DNA from: an uncultured Acetatifactor sp. | GTDB lineage: Bacteria; Bacillota; Clostridia; Lachnospirales; Lachnospiraceae | Direction of reading: 5' to 3' | Length of the DNA: 64,000 bases | Assembly: GCA_910589035.1 (NCBI GenBank) | Contig: CAJUSI010000073.1 | Location: 7,660 to 71,659 of the forward strand | Part shown: positions 62,377 to 64,000 of the stretch, one piece after another | Numbering within the stretch: the stretch's first letter is position 1 | Layout: each line of letters begins with the position of its first letter | Translations under genes and position numbers: made by a program | The notes under the pieces: model-generated | Told to the model about the DNA's origin: nothing | Seen by the model: the letters and a program-made list of their open reading frames with translations, nothing else | Databases searched by the model: none

Positions 62377-62814
62377 CTAAAGGGGCGCGCCCAAAGCGCC
62401 CAGTTTATGGCTCTGCAGCAGGTCATTTGCCTCATCGATTGTCCTGCTGTGCTGCAGGGCGAACAATATGGCCGCATCCCTTGCATCCCTTGCATACAGC
62501 TCCCTGTTGCCGGACAGCTTCAGCATCTTCTGCGTCTCCTCAACGTTCAGACCCATGCCGAATGCCAGAGCGATCAGCTTGTCCCGGGACGGTCTCCTCT
62601 CCCCGGAGAAAATCTGATAGACATAGGAACGGTCCAGCAGAGAGCCCTTTATCACATCCGGCTTTGCGATCTTCTTTTCCGCCAGAAGAGTCTCCAGATG
62701 CTCATGCAGGCTGCCGGACAGCATATGCTTCCTGTTCCGAAACAGATAATCGTCCAGATCCGTGGCATTTTTAATCTGATGATTCAGTTCGTCGGTACTC
62801 ATGTCCGGCTTCAT
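62377..62814 (-). CDS. HTH (XRE-like) protein convergent with kinase
   Basis: A 145-residue protein; start at 62814 (MKPDMSTD) behind AGGAGG, although the frame is open to 63030. Residues about 45-110 form a helix-turn-helix of XRE type (LLAEKKIAKPDVIKGSLLDRSYVYQIFSGERRPSRDKLIALAFGM pattern). The C-terminal part (LKLSGNRELYARDARDAAILFALQHS...) is typical of a kinase-associated group of HTH proteins in Lachnospiraceae. Only 6 bp separate its stop from that of the kinase, so the pair is probably functional: phosphorylation target or regulator (inference). Confidence 0.78.
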   Translation of the reverse strand: MKPDMSTDELNHQIKNATDLDDYLFRNRKHMLSGSLHEHLETLLAEKKIAKPDVIKGSLLDRSYVYQIFSGERRPSRDKLIALAFGMGLNVEETQKMLKLSGNRELYARDARDAAILFALQHSRTIDEANDLLQSHKLGALGAPL

Positions 62815-63121
62815 GCTTTGCGCCTCCTGTGTCTTCGGTATCTCTTCTTCCTGCCATAAATGCTGCCGATATGAACTTATTTTAGCATAAAAGCCGAACC
62901 AGTTCAATCCGTACTTACCATTGACGCTTAACCGCATAATCCCGGTGCAAAATCCCGTTCTTTCCCCAAAATACTGGTTCCGCCTTGTCCGGATAATGGG
63001 TATGGACAAGAGCCGGAACAGAAATATCAAGGGGCAGCCCCTTTCACAAAAAAGCCGCCCTTGACAAAGTTTTCCTATACAGATATCTGGTACATATTAC
63101 TTGAAGTATTTCAGATATATG
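62815..63121. other. Non-coding gap with one short hairpin
   Basis: AAGGGG-CAG-CCCCTT (63029-63043) is a tight palindrome without a T-run on the plus strand. The remainder holds the 5' extension of the HTH frame. Nothing else is seen. Confidence 0.4.
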
Positions 63122-63586
63122 CTATTTATCACATCCGCAGTCCGGCTTATCATTGCAGTCCTCGCATCTGTCGAAGGCCGGGTTAAATGCATAGAAGTTC
63201 CGGCTGTCCAGATGATCCTGGACGATGCGGAGCGCTTCGCCGAAACGTTGGAAATGGACCACTTCCCGCATACGCAGGAATTTAATGGGCTCGCAGACAT
63301 CCGGCTCCTTGATCAGGCGCAGAATATTCTCATAAGTCGATCTTGCCTTCTGTTCTGCAGCCAGGTCTTCTGTCAAATCTGTAATCGGATCTCCCTTCAC
63401 CTGAAACTCGCAGGCATTAAAGGGAATTCCTGCAGCAGCCGTGGGCCACACTCCTATGGTATGATCCACATAATAAGTCGCAAATCCGCTTTTCTCAATC
63501 TCCTCCATGGACAGATTGCGGGTCAGTTGATGCACAATTGCACTCACCATCTCCATATGGGCCAGTTCCTCGGTTCCTACTGAAGC
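63122..63586 (-). pseudogene. Manganese catalase (CotJC-like), 5'-truncated
   Basis: From 63586 down, the sequence reads GTEELAHMEMVSAIVHQLTRN, VDHTIGVWPTAAAGIPF, AAEQKARSTYE and LRMREVVHFQRFGEALRI, all hallmarks of manganese catalases. The dimanganese ligands Glu and His (GTEELAH), Glu (AAEQKA) and His (EVVHFQ) are present. The first helix with the remaining Glu ligand, and about 60 N-terminal residues in all, are replaced by unrelated sequence. The C-terminus is Cys-rich. Loss of a ligand and of the normal start make it a probable pseudogene. Confidence 0.75.
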
Positions 63587-63593
63587 ATCGGAA

Positions 63594-63782
63594 ATGTTCC
63601 ACTCTCCCGAAATGCCCGAACAGCCTTTGTTTGTGGGCTTCTGGGTAGACGACATTGTAACAAAGGACAAGCCCACAAGGTACGGAAAGAACAACCATTT
63701 TACATACGCTGAACAACCAACCGTTATCGGACAAGGCTCTCAGCGAAAAATCAATATCTATTGCGCTATTCCTGTCGCATAG
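63594..63782 (+). pseudogene. Possible 3' fragment of a foreign plus-strand gene
   Basis: An open frame ending at 63782 reads FVGFWVDDIVTKDKPTRYGK, then NNHFTYAEQPTVIGQGSQRK and a short tail. The composition is protein-like, but no start or ribosome site is convincing and no family is recognised. It begins where catalase homology stops, so the two may meet at a deletion or insertion junction near 63.59 kb. Confidence 0.35.
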
Positions 63783-63793
63783 GATATATACCT

Positions 63794-63822
63794 TTGCAGG
63801 ACTGATTGCCTTTATATACAAT
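63794..63822 (+). promoter_or_regulatory. Promoter of terminal plus-strand gene
   Basis: TTGCAG (63794-63799), a 17-bp spacer and TACAAT (63817-63822), about 27 bp before the start codon at 63849. Confidence 0.55.
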
Positions 63823-63848
63823 GAATCTAAGAAAGGACGGTGGACGGT

Positions 63849-64000
63849 ATGAGGGAAAAGAAAACCCACTTATATGTAGACAGCAGGGAGAAATCATTAC
63901 TTTTACATAGCCTTGTGGAGCTGAAAAACCAGCTCATACAGCAGGGCAGATACGGGGACTGCGTTGACGAGCTTATCTTCAAGGTAGCCAATGCCCCGAT
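63849..64000 (+). CDS. Small mobile-element-type protein, N-terminal part
   Basis: ATG at 63849 after GAAAGGACGG; 50 residues before the window ends: MREKKTHLYVDSREKSLLLH, then SLVELKNQLIQQGRYGDCVD and ELIFKVANAP. This resembles small proteins of about 60 residues found in conjugative elements of Firmicutes. I recognise the type but not a named family. Its plus orientation, unlike most of the window, and the broken catalase beside it suggest the edge of an integrated element. Confidence 0.55.
   Translation, partial: MREKKTHLYVDSREKSLLLHSLVELKNQLIQQGRYGDCVDELIFKVANAP

Noticed and set aside
63495..63869. A 124-codon minus-strand frame at the right edge
   Set aside because: It overlaps the catalase remnant in another frame and the promoter of the plus-strand gene; no family features.

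Overview
The window looks like chromosome from a gut-type Clostridia, most likely a Lachnospiraceae member. The evidence is gene content rather than a marker gene: a complete sugar ABC importer with its own ATPase, GH78 and GH106-like glycosidases, several two-component systems, many zinc-ribbon membrane proteins, AGGAGG-type ribosome binding sites, roughly balanced base composition, and a CotJC-like catalase. No rRNA, tRNA or CRISPR array was found. Nearly everything is on the minus strand; the exceptions are an ATPase wreck (54.6-56.4 kb), a Ser/Thr kinase (60.9-62.4 kb) and what looks like the edge of a mobile element (from about 63.6 kb).

Layout. 0-0.4 kb: the start of a DUF3800 gene behind its own promoter, a structured leader RNA and a terminator. 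0.5-6.6 kb: a five-gene carbohydrate importer operon with a strong promoter. 6.7-8.1 kb: MATE pump. 8.2-14.2 kb: two large ABC exporters around a DUF1854 gene, preceded by a 25-codon peptide gene with its own promoter and terminator. 14.4-17.8 kb: tcdA, miaB and an AAC(6')-Ie-like acetyltransferase followed by the stump of an APH(2'')-like kinase. 17.9-24.2 kb: pepT, an alanine/glycine symporter and a two-component operon. 24.4-31.7 kb: an unusual cassette with a lone receiver protein, a 1604-residue soluble AAA+/protease chimera and two smaller proteins, the last three sharing an RNase H1-type viroplasmin domain. 31.9-37.0 kb: two glycosidases. 37.5-44.7 kb: a TerB-N / DUF2791 ATPase / DUF4304 / Lhr-like helicase operon, probably for DNA processing or defence. 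44.8-57.6 kb: four zinc-ribbon proteins interspersed with glycolipid synthesis (glycosyltransferase plus PlsY), a two-component system and a second MATE pump. 57.7-60.5 kb: an AT-rich operon of four unrecognised genes. 60.9-62.8 kb: a membrane Ser/Thr kinase convergent with an HTH protein. 63.1-64.0 kb: a decapitated manganese catalase next to foreign plus-strand sequence.

Two themes run through the window. First, many genes carry short in-frame tandem repeats in linkers or tails (importer ATPase, TcdA, helicase, histidine kinase, zinc-ribbon protein, both small viroplasmin proteins), which suggests frequent slippage or repeat expansion. Second, several intergenic gaps hold about 100-bp inverted-repeat elements with ends like TATACTGC, and there is one 165-bp long-hairpin element, so small mobile or REP-like repeats are active here.

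The strongest candidate for an undescribed system is the 24.4-31.7 kb viroplasmin/AAA+/M41 cassette. The DUF1854 exporter pair with its tiny peptide gene, and the AT-rich operon that shares a 53-bp upstream motif with a distant zinc-ribbon gene, come next.
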